64,000 nt of DNA from Populus alba (lineage: Eukaryota > Streptophyta > Magnoliopsida > Malpighiales > Salicaceae), in assembly GCF_005239225.2 (NCBI RefSeq), contig NC_133300.1:20077584-20141583 (forward strand), in the 5' to 3' direction. The notes below the pieces were generated by a model. The model had not been told where the DNA came from. It ran no database searches and saw nothing but the letters and a program-made list of their open reading frames with translations. The position numbers were made by a program, and so were the translations under genes. Shown here piece after piece: positions 1 through 11,756 of this stretch. Position 1 is the stretch's first letter; each line of letters opens with the position of its first letter.

Positions 1-757
1 TGGTAAATAGCCTGGCAGTGCAGGTACAAGTTAGCATAAATGCTTATCCAAAGCTCAGTAAACCACTGTTAGAATACCCAGAAGTTAAACAGTGAATTTC
101 ACAGCATACCCATATCATTTTTTTTTTTTATCTCTAATCACCACTATTAGAAAGAAAAAAAACAAAGCTTGGGATTGGGAATCAATTCTTACCTTCGTCT
201 CGCCAAGAACGCTCCGGATCGGGGGGGATGATTTCTTGATTTGCTGGGGAAAGGGGAAAGGGAAAAGGGGAAGGGAGTCAGGGAGACTGGGAGCAGGGAG
301 AGTGTGAGACAGAGAGGGGATGATTTCTTGATTTCTTGAAGTCACTGGTAAGGTGAGGGTGGTCGCCTGGTCGGGTGGGAATTGGGAAAGAAAAGAGATT
401 GTGAATTTGTGAGAAGGGATAAAGTCAAAATTTTTGCATTTCTAATTTTGCATTCGGTCGGTGACATTTTGGTCAAGAGCTCATTTGGCTACGAGGTAAA
501 GGTTGCGTTTCACAAACGTATTGTCTCAGTGTTTGGTTAAATAAAAAAAGTTATTTACTATATATGGGTCTCTCAATTTATTGTGTTCTACCCGCAAGAA
601 AATAAAAAGCAGCAAATTGCTGCTTTTTGCATGGTAGCTACTGTTCAGTGAACAGTGGAGCATGCCTCCACTGTTCGCTGAACATGGTTTTTTTTTTTTT
701 AAACCAATCTGGTTAATTGATTTCACTCGTACAATTCATGTGAACAACAATTTTTAA
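1..757. repeat. Duplicated flank, copy 1 (matches 30,350-31,120)
   Basis: The segment recurs in the same orientation 30.35 kb to the right with only scattered differences; the right copy has one extra block of about 27 bp near 30,432. The match ends at a T-run near 757, where copy 1 switches to LTR sequence. On the minus strand the segment looks like a gene 5' end: a purine/pyrimidine-biased leader around 200-350 is followed by a good donor (GTAAGA, minus strand, near 190). If so, the coding part would lie left of this window. No protein was recognised, so the exon idea is weak. Confidence 0.85.
604..683. repeat. Two adjacent inverted repeats
   Basis: First hairpin: perfect 12-bp arms at 604-615 and 617-628 around one base (arm AAAAAGCAGCAA). 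Second hairpin: 18-bp arms at 643-660 and 666-683 with a 5-bp loop and one mismatch. Both are retained in the second flank copy (about 30,973-31,053), where one base in an arm differs. They may be the end of a small palindromic transposable element. Confidence 0.75.
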
Positions 758-759
758 GT

Positions 760-840
760 GTAAAATTTTATGCAATGTAATTTTTTTTTTTACTAAAAAT
801 TCGGCAGAGTTTCCCTTATAACGGAACATACCAAGTTATC
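760..840. mobile_element. Terminal piece of a gypsy-like LTR
   Basis: It begins with TG directly after the duplicated flank. It matches 3,233-3,316 and 15,383-15,465, and includes the LTR-like core AATTCGGCAGAGTTTCCC. After about 82 bp the homology stops abruptly at 840, where a different LTR piece begins, so this is one end of an LTR joined to another element. Confidence 0.65.
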
Positions 841-2487
841 TTGATGTATTTATAAAAGTTCAGCTTAGCATTTAGTATTTTAGTTATCTTGTAACTAACC
901 CTTTTGAAATATTTAGAAACACTTATTATGTTGTAAATACTTTCTTTCATGTTAGTATTCCTTTTCTCTTAAATTTTATGATATAATGTTTGGACTATGT
1001 TCATATTGATCTTACTCGTAGGATATATATATATTGTGTGGAATTATAAGGTTTGATATAAGGTTCGGAATTATGGGACCTTGTGATGATGGGTTGATTG
1101 AGTAAATTGATAGTAGTCGATAACTTGGAATGTCCTAAATGCAAAAGAAACTCTGCTGAATTTTTGGGAAAAAAAAAATACACCCTCAAATAAAGAGGAT
1201 ATGTTGTGATCTTTTAACATTGATTGAGTCGTACAGTTGGATTGTTACATAATGTGTTAGGCATAAATAATCATGGTTGATCTTATGAAAACTTGAATAG
1301 AAGTTGATAATAGAAGATGAAACGGTTTTAGTAGTTGAATGAGAAAGAGTTCCAATGGAAACCAAAAGGGATAAATGAATAACGTATAAATACATGTTTG
1401 TCTTTTTTAATTGTTGGATATTTGTGTTGCTATACTTATTGTGATATTCATGTTTTAATAATATGTATTTTATTTCGGGACCATCGCATGCACTACAAGA
1501 GTAGATCCTAGCATATGTTCACTTTTTATAATCTAGTTATAGGGAGTTTATCCTTATATTTTGTAACATTACAACTTTTATAAAACATAATTTGTAAAAT
1601 TGATGTTTAAACTTGAATAGATAATCTTAACTCTGAAATTCATATAAGTATGTTCATGTATGCATGTTTATCTTATTTATTCCTCTAAAAAAATATTTGT
1701 TGTTCAATGTATGTTATAAATATTATGGTTGTGATGACGATGATGTTTGTGAGATTGAGACCCAAGACAATTAAGTAGTGATTGAGTTATGAGATGCAAA
1801 ACATTAGAAGTGTAAACAGATTACATGTCGATGACTTAGGACCTCTCGGTATAGGAGGAGGCACAAAAAAAAAATAGAGAAAAGAAAACAAAGAACAAAG
1901 GGGAAGAACTGACACAGACTAAAGCCCAGAAAGATCAGCCAGCACGTCTTCGCCATCGCCTTCGTCCCTTAGTTTCCGCTTCCAGGTATGATCTTTTCGT
2001 CCCTGCATGTAACTTCCTTTGCATTTTTACTTTTCAAGTGAATTAACAGTAGCAAGCGTGCACTCACGCGTGTATCCTAAAGCCGATAGGTCATTGGTCC
2101 AAGCCAGTGATTAGGCCCGGCCAATTGGATCCAGTCTAGCCACATGAGCTAAATATATATTATAATTCACGTTGTCAATATTATTATTTTTTAAAAAATA
2201 AGAAATATTCATCTTAAAAATATTATTATTATTATTGTTAAATATTATTATTTCTAAAGGTGATTCAGTTGCTTTTATAGTGGAGGAATTTTTTTTTTTT
2301 ACTATGATTAACATTTACATAAATGTATTGATTTTTTTTTTCAATGCACCAATTCAATTGAAAAATATGCAGAAAAAAAATTTAAAAATTACTTTAAAAA
2401 TCAATCGTTACCACACTCCTAATTAAACACTCTCTAAATAGGCTCTCATGTAATGTTAAGGACACATAAAGGGATAATTAAGCAAAT

Positions 2488-2899
2488 TAGGGGTGATCAT
2501 TTTTTGTTCGGTTTTTATAAAAAAAAAATAACCAAACCGGTTTTTTTTTAAAAAAACCAAAACCGGTTCAAACCAACCAGTTTTGGTTTTGTTAATTTAG
2601 AACAAAAACTGGTTTTTTTGGTTTGACTCAGTTTTTTCGGTTTGAATCGTTTTTCTGTTTGACTCGGTTTTTTTTCGGATTTGACTTGATTTTTCCAGTT
2701 TTGCTCAATTTTTTCTGGTTTTTTTCGGTTTGGGTTCTGTTTTTTCAGTTTCAGGCTTATAAAACCAAAACTAAACCAGTAAGTTTTTTAAAAATTAAAA
2801 TCGATTTAATCAATTTTTTTTCACGATTCAGTTTTTTTGGTTATTTTTTTTCCGGTTTTCTTGATTTAATAGATTTTTTTGTTTTTTTGTTCACCTCTA
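2488..2899. mobile_element. hAT-type MITE, copy 1
   Basis: A 412-bp non-autonomous element with short imperfect terminal inverted repeats (TAGGGGTGATCA at the left; reverse complement of the right end is TAGAGGTGAACA). It is flanked by a perfect 8-bp target-site duplication, AAGCAAAT, at 2,480-2,487 and 2,900-2,907. The interior is T/C-rich with repeated 'CGGTTT' motifs and has no coding capacity. The 8-bp duplication and TAG-GGTG ends are typical of the hAT superfamily. Related host sequence at 19,520 and 26,118 lacks the insertion. Confidence 0.85.
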
Positions 2900-3959
2900 A
2901 AGCAAATCATTGACATACAAGGACATAATTAACTTTGTGAAAAAGAGATTCAATTAAACATTATAGAAACTTGGTTTTTAATTTGTTGATTTTTAAAAAA
3001 AATAAATTGATCAAAACTCGAAAAAAACAAATCGAACCTTATATGGGACCCACTAGAAAAAACAAGAAAAAAAAACTAATTTTTATAATTAAATTTTATG
3101 CATAATTGATTTATACCCGACCTCAATCACAATCATAACAAAACCACTAAAACAAACACAATAAATAAGGTTACATAATAAAGAGGATGTCCAATAGACT
3201 GAGCCCAGCCCATATGATAAAATTATTTATAAGTGTAAAATTTTATGCAATGTAATTTTTTTTTTTACTAAAAATTCGGCAGAGTTTCCCTTATAACGGA
3301 ACATACCAAGTTATCAATATCTTCATTCCCGACACAATTCATATCATAATCATGGTCCAATCATCTTGGACCTCTTTCCCAAACAACGCATCACAAAAAA
3401 AAACATATATTGTCCGATAATCAAAATGCAAACAATAATAATAATAATAAAAAAAAAACAACATAAATAACAATTCTAAGGTTTACTTAACTTGCATAAT
3501 CAAATAATTTCAATAAAAACTTAGATTATGAATGGACCACCCCTATTATTTTATCATTCCAACATTTATAATCATATGAGCAACCATGATAGAATACAAA
3601 TACTTAATTTAACATAAAGATATTCTTAAGTATGGCATACATATTAATTACATATAAAAGTTTTGTTCTACAATTAAAAGGGTTCATTCGACCTCTTTTA
3701 CATCATACATCAATCTCAAAATACATGTTGATAATTATAAATATGCAAAAAGTGTCTTATATCAAGCATGATCTACTTTAATGCTATGAGGATCCTGAAA
3801 ATAAGATTAACATTTAATCAACATAATCATAAATAAATACAATGTGTCATTTCATTATACCCATGTAAAAATAATTCTCCTATTTATTTTATAATGAATC
3901 ATTAATATCTTACACCTTCATAATCATCTAATTAATTCCAATCTTAGCCATTTCACCAG

Positions 3960-4215
3960 GGTACTACTCCCTCATTAGGGGCACTAACCCATTCACCCAA
4001 ATATCAAGCACTAGTTCATCTGTCCAATTATGTCTATCTGCTCGATTACCGGGCACTAGTTTATCCGTCCAATTACTGGGCACTAGTTCATCCACCCACT
4101 TACTGGGCACTACTTTATCCGTCCAATTACCCGGCACTAGTTCATCCGGCCATTTACCGAGCACTAATTTATTTGTCCAATTACCAGGCACTAATTAATC
4201 TGCCCCTTTACCTAG
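3960..4215. repeat. 27-bp tandem array (9-10 units) in an LTR
   Basis: The unit is about 27 bp (GGCACTAGTTTATCCGTCCA plus seven bases). It reads as an open frame on the minus strand with a 9-residue period (VPGNWTDKL-like). I treat this as a repeat without coding value because the period is a multiple of three and the frame has no recognisable domain. The same array is present at 16,114-16,375. Confidence 0.85.
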
Positions 4216-5589
4216 CACTAATTTATCCGTTGACATCAAAATATAAATGACAGAATTTCTAAATAAAATTAACACATGCTTTCAATTAATCTTTCTACAA
4301 AGATTCAAGATGTCGAGCACCTATCTACCGGTGATGCTCGACTAGTAGCTCCCTGCTGCTGTCTGGAGCCTACAATCTCTCATGTTCATTTGAAAAATCT
4401 TATGATGCCAATATTTCATCACTAAATAAATTTCTTAAAACTTCATCACATAGTAAGATTTTCGATCGATATAATTTTAAAATTCGAAACTCTTATGATT
4501 ATTCTAACATAGTTTCATGCTCTGTAATAATTCCACAAATAATTCATACTATGCTACAACCACCTAAACTTTTAATTCACCACAATTAGAAGGCAATCTT
4601 GTATCACTATAAAACTTTTTCCCAACAATTAAAGGAAATTTAATTCCTTGACATCTAATTCAACACATCATTTCATTTTATTTTATTTTTCTTCCACTAT
4701 TTAAATACAATTCATTAACTTCTTCAAGCTTGAAATTTTATTTCTTATATTTTCTATGGCCAAATTCACCTTTCTAAGAGTTCTATAATCACACATAACA
4801 ACAACTAAGCATCATGTATGAAATTTCACTAATCAATACAATAAGATCCTATTTAATTATAACATAACAAGGGATCAATAGCAAACCCAAGGTGGAAACC
4901 ACTTTTTAACCCCCTCCTCCTCTTTCTTCTTTTTTTTTTACACATTCTTCAATCATCAAATAATCTATTATCATAACTAAACATAATTTACTTGTCATTA
5001 ATTCAACAACCTAATCACCCCAAAAATCCACCATTGGCTGAAATTCTCATTACTAAGAGGAAGGAATACTTTTTTTTTCAAATTAACCTAATTAATGACA
5101 AGCCCAAACATTTATTCCCTCAATAAACATATAATTAACATAAATTCATGCATTCAAACCATTATAACATCAAGAACCCAACTTCACATAATACCAATTC
5201 TAATCAATCCAAGAACAAACATGAAAAGCAACACAATGGATCATCATGGAGAGTTTTCTTACCCTTAAGGAATGAAGAATTAAAAGCCAAAACAAGTTGA
5301 ATCAAGTTCTCCTCCACACTTCCCTCTAAGCTTAATTTTTCCTTCTCTAAAAGCACACTTTAATTCTTAAACTCCTTGTACACTCCTTAATCCATCAAAC
5401 CCTCTCTTTAATGAAGAATCAAAAGCCGAAACAAGTTAAATCAAGTTCTCCTCCACACTTCCCTCTAAGCTTAATTTTTCCATCTCTAAAAGCACACTTT
5501 AATTCTTAAACTCCTTGTAGACACTTTAATTCTTAAACAATTTTTTTCAAGCAATTTCCAAGAAAAATAACAAAAGCCCTCTTTTCTCT

Positions 5590-5625
5590 CTCTCTCTCTC
5601 TTTTTTTTTTTTTTTTTTTTTGTTG
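5590..5625. repeat. (CT)n then poly-T
   Basis: A pyrimidine tract of about 9 CT units followed by about 20 T. The equivalent tract at about 17,750-17,780 is shorter in its T-run. Confidence 0.9.
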
Positions 5626-5837
5626 GCAGCTTATATGGGGGGCTGTTTTGGGCAAGTTTTCAATTTGGTCCTTGGAGAAGTTTCTAGACACTCATTTGTG
5701 CTATTTATTCTTTTATTTGTAAAAAAAAAAAAAACATCTTATTGTACTCCAAAAATTTTGAAACTTTAACCTAAATAAAAAAAATATATTTTAGAAGAAT
5801 TTACGAAAAATTTCAACTTAATCTGATGACCAGATTG

Positions 5838-5956
5838 AAAGTTACGTGCTACGACGTAAAATTAGCCGGTTGTGATTTTTTGTCGAAAAATCAAATTTCC
5901 TTATTTCATTCTGTACAAATCATCTCAATCAGTTTACTCAATTCTCGAGATCATTT

Positions 5957-5987
<31 letters not shown>

Positions 5988-6004
5988 TTATAATTATAAT
6001 TATA

Positions 6005-6066
<62 letters not shown>

Positions 6067-6215
6067 TGGAGTTTTCATGGTAGTTAGGCTAAAAGTTACA
6101 TATTTAGCATAAAACTAGTTAGTTTGTGATTTTTCATCAAAAATCTAAAATTTTCTTATTTCATTCTTGCATAAATCATATCAATTATTTTTACTCAGTT
6201 CTTGAAATGATTTTC
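5838..6215. repeat. Two direct repeats flanking a microsatellite
   Basis: The blocks at about 5,838-5,960 and 6,066-6,215 share order and wording (an AAAGTTAC block, a TTAGTTTGTGATTTTT-like block, then CTTATTTCATTCT). They enclose a compound microsatellite at 5,957-6,065: (TTTA)n, then (TAAT)n, then about 20 ATT units. A tyrosine-rich frame across it is only the translated microsatellite. Confidence 0.75.
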
Positions 6216-7904
6216 TTATCTCAAATCTATTTATTTTTTATTCTTACCATTTATTTTCTTTACGAACTTATTATCGTTCCCTGGTAACACTACTAAATTT
6301 TAATTGGTGCTTACACCAAAACTTTTTGCACAATTCTTTCTTAAGTTTTATTCTTCATTTTAACTATAATTCCCAAGAATTATATTCTTATTCTTAAGAC
6401 ATATTTGTTTTACTGCCCATTACCAATTTCACAATCATTATGAATTTTAAACTAAAATTCATAATCCTCATTTTAAAGTCAACAATACATTTTATATTCA
6501 TTCGTGAAAGGTGTCCCTTCCATTACACGCCTCATAGTTAAATGCATATTTTATAATAACAAGTCTAATAGTATAAAATGCCCTAATATATGGTAAATGT
6601 TCATCTTAAATGTAGGCCTATCACATAAATCAAAGGATTGATTGATGAATTCAACTACTGAAATTTGTGAAGATAAAGAGAGGGTGAAACTTAGAAAAGA
6701 GATGTTGGTGCAGTCCAAACTAGAACATTGTTCGGTAATTGGGTCATATCTCGAGTTTTAGATATCCAAATGACCTCAAAGTTTTACACATATTCAGTAA
6801 GACATAGGCCTACAACTTTCATGTTTTCATCAAGATCTAAGAAGGCCGTTTTCAAGTCCAAATTATAGCAACAATGGAGAAGTCCGAATCTGTCCTGCAG
6901 CCCGAATATTGTTCAGTATTTGGCCTATATCTAGAGTTCTAGAAGTCCAAATGACCTCCATTTTTTTTTCCTGGAAAACTGAGTCAATTTCCTACAACTT
7001 TCATGTTTTTCAGTGGACTCAGTTCGGATGGTAGCATTTTGTTTTTTATTCAGACAAGAAGATAAGGATTTTCACCAAGTCAAAAGTTGGCCACCCACTC
7101 AACAATTAGTCATCAAATCAATAATTCTGAATTTTGGCCTATAAAAGGAGGTATTTGCCATGCATTTGGGAGCTTGGTTGTTCAGATCAAGTTCATGCTC
7201 TTTATTTCTCTCTTTATATTTTTTGTAATTCTTAAGTTTTGCTTTCATTAATATCTTGTTTATGCTTTTCATTTCCTTTCCTTTCCGTAGTTAACTTGTA
7301 TCTTATTTATGTTCTTGTTTGTTTATTTATGTCTCTCTTCTTCATTATGTTTAGCTAAGTTTATTATGTCAAGGTGAAAAGGTTACACTAATGGTGTAAG
7401 AATAAGTATGGTGTAAACTCAACATGGACCTTAATGTTTAATATTAACATGTCTTATCTTGTTATCTTACTAATTCTTAATACCTTGCTTGTTAAATGGT
7501 TAATCTAGATTTGTGTTGTATAACACTTGGTACAACAAATGCTTGGCACTCTCATAGCCCAACCGTATGGTATTACCTACACCTGGGCTATGAAAGGAAC
7601 TTGATTTGTTGTTAACATCAGTTAACATCATGAATTCCTGACAATATTTAAAAGTTTGGTGTTATGTAAATAAGATAATTAATATGATCATGTTAATAAT
7701 TTATAATGAGCTATTAATGGCAAATCATCCGATTGGAACCTCCTCCGTGTATGGTTTCCAAATTGAGTAATAAGAGTTTATACTATACTTGTTTGAAATA
7801 CCATTGGTGTATCCTCTAACCTTGACATTTGTTTTTATCATTGTTTAATCCTTACATTAATCTTTCATCTCAAAGTTCTCATTAATTTCTTCATCTTCTT
7901 CTTT

Positions 7905-8060
7905 TATTAATATTATTATTATTATTATTATTATTATTAGTAGTAGTAGTAGTACTACTACTACTACTACTATTATTATTATTACTATTACTATTACTAT
8001 TACTATTACTATTACTATTACTATTACTATTACTATTATTATTAATATTATTATTATTAT
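7905..8060. repeat. Compound trinucleotide microsatellite with palindrome
   Basis: ATT units run into AGT, then ACT, then ATT and ATTACT units. The AGT to ACT switch makes a perfect inverted repeat with 16-bp arms, 7,938-7,953 and 7,954-7,969, without a loop. The equivalent place in the copy near 40,975-41,000 has only a short ACT/ATT run. Confidence 0.9.
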
Positions 8061-8189
8061 TATTTACATTCTATTTATATTATATAATATATCTCTCTTT
8101 GATCTTTTCATAAACTTAGTATATAGGCTGGAAACCTGTGACCCGATCTTTTAGATCATTCTCAGGTATAACAACGCCACGTACTGAGT

Positions 8190-8225
8190 ATTATTATTAT
8201 TATTATTAGTATTACTATTACTATT

Positions 8226-8261
<36 letters not shown>

Positions 8262-8262
8262 A
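8190..8262. repeat. (ATT)n-(GTT)n microsatellite
   Basis: ATT/ACT units followed by about ten GTT units. The homologous LTR at 41,218-41,258 has the GTT part but hardly any ATT. Confidence 0.9.
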
Positions 8263-8385
8263 TCTTGTTATTTATAATTTATACAATTAACCTCTCTGTG
8301 GTTCGACCCCGATCATGCCGGGTTATTTATTACTTCGACACTCCTGCACTTGGGAGAAGACATCAATCTTTTGGTCGTGTCAATC

Positions 8386-8448
8386 GCTGCCGATTCAGAA
8401 ATCGGCAGCCCGAAACTGCGTCGCTGTCGATTCAGATATCGGTAGCGA
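8386..8448. repeat. Two tandem hairpins next to LTR end
   Basis: First hairpin: perfect 10-bp arms GCTGCCGATT and AATCGGCAGC around a 4-bp loop (8,387-8,410). Second: similar but imperfect arms (CGCTGTCGATT, then ATATCGGTAGCG, about 8,422-8,448). They start a few bases after the LTR terminus at 8,382 and look like a tandem duplication that has since diverged. Function unknown. Confidence 0.7.
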
Positions 8449-8524
8449 TGGTGGAGTCACTTCGGTTCCACTTCTTGTTGTTGTTTGTTTTTTTTTTTTT
8501 TTTGGGTTTTACAGATATAGCTTA

Positions 8525-10607
8525 ATTATAAGAAGAAAAGATGCGGAGGGGGAAATAATACACTTAGAGGAAATGGGGCCTAAGTGCAAATAAAAGAAAT
8601 AATGGGGGTATAAATACCCCTTTTCCTTGCTCATCAAAACCGGCAGCAGCTATTAAGAGAGAGGGAGTGAGTTTTTGATTTTGTTCTTGCCAAATCAAGA
8701 GAGAAAAACTAAAAATCCCAAAAACCCATCCAAGATTAAGGATTTATAGGTAGAATAAACACTTGTGGGAAAGGGATTAACAAGAAATTTTAAAGGTAGA
8801 GAAAGAAGAGAGGGTCGACTATCATTAGAAAAGGAGGAGTCGAAATTTTTTGACTGGTTGAGGATTGAGACCTTGATTCTTACCTGGTAAGGAATTCTAA
8901 ACATGGTTGTTTAAGTCATTTCAAATTCGATTATGAATTGATGTCTTGGTGTTGAATTTTAATTAGGGTTCTTAAACTTGAATTGGGAGAAATATATTAA
9001 TTGTTAAAATTAAGTTAATTCATGTATTGTATGTGATTATGAGCATGAAATCATGATGATTCATCAAAGAAAATGTATGGGTAATTGATTTAGGGGTGGC
9101 CGACCATATGAAGAGCAAAGAGGAAAAGGGGGAAATTGTGGTTTTCCTTTTTAAATTTATTATAATATGTTGTTTTTTTATGTGAATGTGTGTGTAAATT
9201 GAATGAAATTAGCATGAAAAGAATGAGAGAGCTCTTGGTTCCTTAAGGCCATGTTTTCAGCCAATTATGCATCAACGGGGGAGGATGTTTAATTTGACAT
9301 ATTTAGCTTGATGACGTGTTTTTAATTGTGTCAAAATGAGAAAAAATACATGTTGAAATAGCAAGGATTATGTTTAGAAGAATATTGTTCAAAAAGTTAG
9401 TAAAATTGATAAAAATATTCTTTTGACGTTAAGAGGGAAGATTGAAACAAATAGAGTAAATTGACTCTTAAAATATATTTTTGACACTCTTATATGGTAT
9501 GTGATATGGCTAAGGGTTGAGATAAAAAAGGAAAAGTTGAATTGTGAATGTTGTGTGTAAATGGAAAAGTTGACGAATTTGGACAAATTCATCTCCTGAG
9601 TTTTGAAGAGAATTCAAGTGGGAGGATGAGGGGTTTAGGATCAGGTTCCTTCATAGAAATTGTATTTTTGGATGTTTACTAACTAAGAAAATTATTCTTA
9701 CTCAATTTGAAGCTATAGAACTCTACTTATGGGTCACCAACCGAGATTGGTCATGACAGACCCTATAGGGCAATAGGTTTGATTCATTGATGAGTAATTT
9801 TGAGTGTCTTAGGGGCAGAAATGGGTTCTCCTCCCTTCAAGAGACTTGTATCCCCATGTATTAGATTTCCAACGAGACTAACTTTTCTTTAATTAGAGTC
9901 CTATAACTCCTAATATAATTAAAAATCTGAGGAGAGGTTGGAATGCGACCTCTGCTGGCAGTTTCGGAAAGTTGCTAAAGCGATTATCTAGACGCATTAA
10001 GGGTGAAAATTGGGTCCTTTCACTTCAGGGAACATGTGATATTACATTTTAATTTCCAAAAGAAATTAGCCATATTCAAAGTGGAAATTTGTAATGATAA
10101 CTATAGTCGGGCAAAGAATGACGATATTAATGGATGAAATGAGAAAACATAAAATATAAAGAAAGGAAATATTTGAAAGAAAGACCTGTATTGACTGTTA
10201 ATATGGTTATTATAAAATGTATCCGTGAATGAGGGTTATTTTTAAGATACGCTTATGATTACTAGGAGGGACCACATGCGTGGTGCAACAGCAACAAGGG
10301 AGCACGAGTAGAGCTTCTACTACAGGTAGGTGATTCACACCTATTCTTTCTAGTTAAATTCTATGATTTAATATGTATTTGATGTGAAATATGAATTAGC
10401 AAATGTTGGATTTTATGTGAAAGGATGAAAGTTTGCATAATGATGTTGATATTTTGGATAGTATTTTGAATGTATATGTGTTCAAGGTGAATGGTTCTTG
10501 TGTGATTTACCGAGTAATGAAATTATTGATGACAAAGGGAATATAAGAAGTGGGATATATGGCGTGAACTAACATACATTTAGTGTATATTAGGATCCTA
10601 GGTAAGG
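8525..10607 (+). mobile_element. Diverged gypsy-like LTR with TATA-type promoter
   Basis: This is a diverged relative of 10,880-12,230 (same block order: leader with AATCAAGAGAGAAA, CCCATCC-AAGATT, 'ttgaagctatagaactc', 'atgggtcaccaaccgag', a closing GGAGG-GACCA block). A TATA box, TATAAATA, sits at 8,609-8,616 inside a GGGGTAT/ATACCCC inverted repeat, consistent with an LTR promoter. The right end carries 60-bp-scale direct repeats ('catcgactaacatatattta', 10,560-10,690). No coding frame. Confidence 0.6.
8605..8620 (+). promoter_or_regulatory. TATA box in an inverted repeat
   Basis: GGGGTAT-AA-ATACCCC has perfect 7-bp arms. The TATA box is the centre. Equivalent positions in related LTRs at 10,942-10,953 and 20,591-20,610 also have a TATA-like core between complementary arms, but with different arm sequences. 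Confidence 0.6.
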
Positions 10608-11756
10608 GGATCACCATGCATCGACTAACATATATTTAGTGTACGTTATGGTCCCAGGTAAAGGGATCGTTATGCATCGACACCTACGGGGTGATGATTA
10701 TACCGGTGAAATTGGTATGTAATGTGTAAATCCCAAGAAAAAATAAATAAAAGTGAAGAAATTCATGCATATGGTTAAATAAAAAACAGGAATTAAGAAA
10801 TTTTTGAATATGAATTTCCGAGTGAAATAATTCGAGATATTATAATGAACTCGGTACTATTAAGGGTTGGATTTAATTGAAGAGAAAAAAAATACACTTA
10901 AAGGAAAAGGGGGGGATAAATGCAAATAAGGGAAAATATAGAGTATAAATACTATATCCTCACCAAAACAAAATCTATAGGAACCATAAGGAGAGAAGAT
11001 AGGGGAGTTTTATACCCATTCTTGAGAAATCAAGAGAGAAACACTAAACATTTCAAGAACCCATCCCAAGATTTAGAGCTTATAGATGGGATAAACACTT
11101 GAGAGCAAAGGATTACCAAGAAATTGAACAAGAAGAAAAGAAAAGAGGGAGTTGAAAATCTTCAATTGGTTAAAGATCAAGATCTTAATTTGTATCGAGT
11201 AAGGTATTCTAAACATGATCTTAAAAAAAATCATTTTTAAATTCGATAAAGAATTCATGCCTTAATATTGAATCACAGGTTAGGGTTCTTAGACCTAAAT
11301 TGGGGGAAAAGTACTTATTGTTGAGATTAAGTTAATTTATGTGTGTGGTATGTAGTTTATGGAAGTATTGTGTGAAGGGGAGGGGGAGACAACTCTAGAC
11401 AGACTTGTCTCCTGACTTTCAGTGAGATTTTGGATAGGAGGATGAAGGAATTAGGAGTGGATTCCTCATAGAAATTATAGATTTGAATATTAGCTAACCA
11501 AGGAATTGGTCTTACTTAATTTGGAGATGTAGAACTCCAGTTATGGGTTACCAACCGAAACTGAGTCATGACTGATCATGTAAGGCAGTAGGACTGATTA
11601 GTTGTTTAGCAATTTTGATTATCTTAGAGGCAGAACTAGGTTCTTCTTCCTTCAAAGAACTGGTAGCCTCATGTCTTAGATTTCTAACGAGATCAATCTC
11701 ACTTAAAATGAAGTTTTTAGAACTTTAGATATAGTTAAAAATCTTATGAGTGTTCA

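Larger units (their letters stand above)
840..5830. repeat. 5-kb repeat unit, copy 1 (matches 12,905-17,967)
   Basis: The unit is near-identical over about 5 kb to 12,905-17,967. In order it contains the end of a plus-oriented LTR (up to about 1,180, including AAACTCTGCTGAATTTTT), a segment with a leader-like block and a possible splice donor (about 1,900-1,990), a hAT MITE, and from 3,233 onward a minus-oriented related LTR with a 27-bp tandem array. There is no open reading frame of retroelement type. Copies differ mainly in homopolymer length. Confidence 0.85.
6550..8382 (+). mobile_element. Athila-like LTR, 5'-truncated copy
   Basis: It is homologous to the right part of the LTR at 39,208-41,375 and ends at the same place with GGTCGTGTCA. 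The left end of the LTR is missing. The second copy carries a 320-bp internal tandem duplication that is single here. Microsatellites lie within it. The terminal block (AACCTCTCTGTGGTTCGAC, then CTGCACTTGGGAGAAGACAT) is of the kind found at LTR ends. No adjacent internal coding region is seen. Confidence 0.75.

Noticed and set aside
1900..1990. Leader-like block with possible donor (also 13,975-14,060)
   Set aside because: It might be a captured gene 5' end, but there is no coding sequence after it and it is just part of the repeated unit.
2623..2913. Phe-rich frame over 'cggttt' repeats, also at 24,358-24,698
   Set aside because: Lies wholly in the hAT MITE; low-complexity T-rich translation.
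3964..4191. Minus-strand repetitive frame (VPGNWTDKL period), also at 16,118-16,345
   Set aside because: A 27-bp tandem array inside an LTR stays open because the period is divisible by three; no domain.
3960..4215. CRISPR-like alternation of repeats and spacers
   Set aside because: The units are contiguous 27-mers without unique spacers, in plant nuclear DNA.
5872..6087. Tyrosine-rich open frame
   Set aside because: Translation of a (TTTA)n/(ATT)n microsatellite; no start context or conservation.
8288..8345. tRNA-like GGTTCGAC box
   Set aside because: It belongs to the conserved LTR end (also at 41,290); no cloverleaf or A box at a fitting distance.
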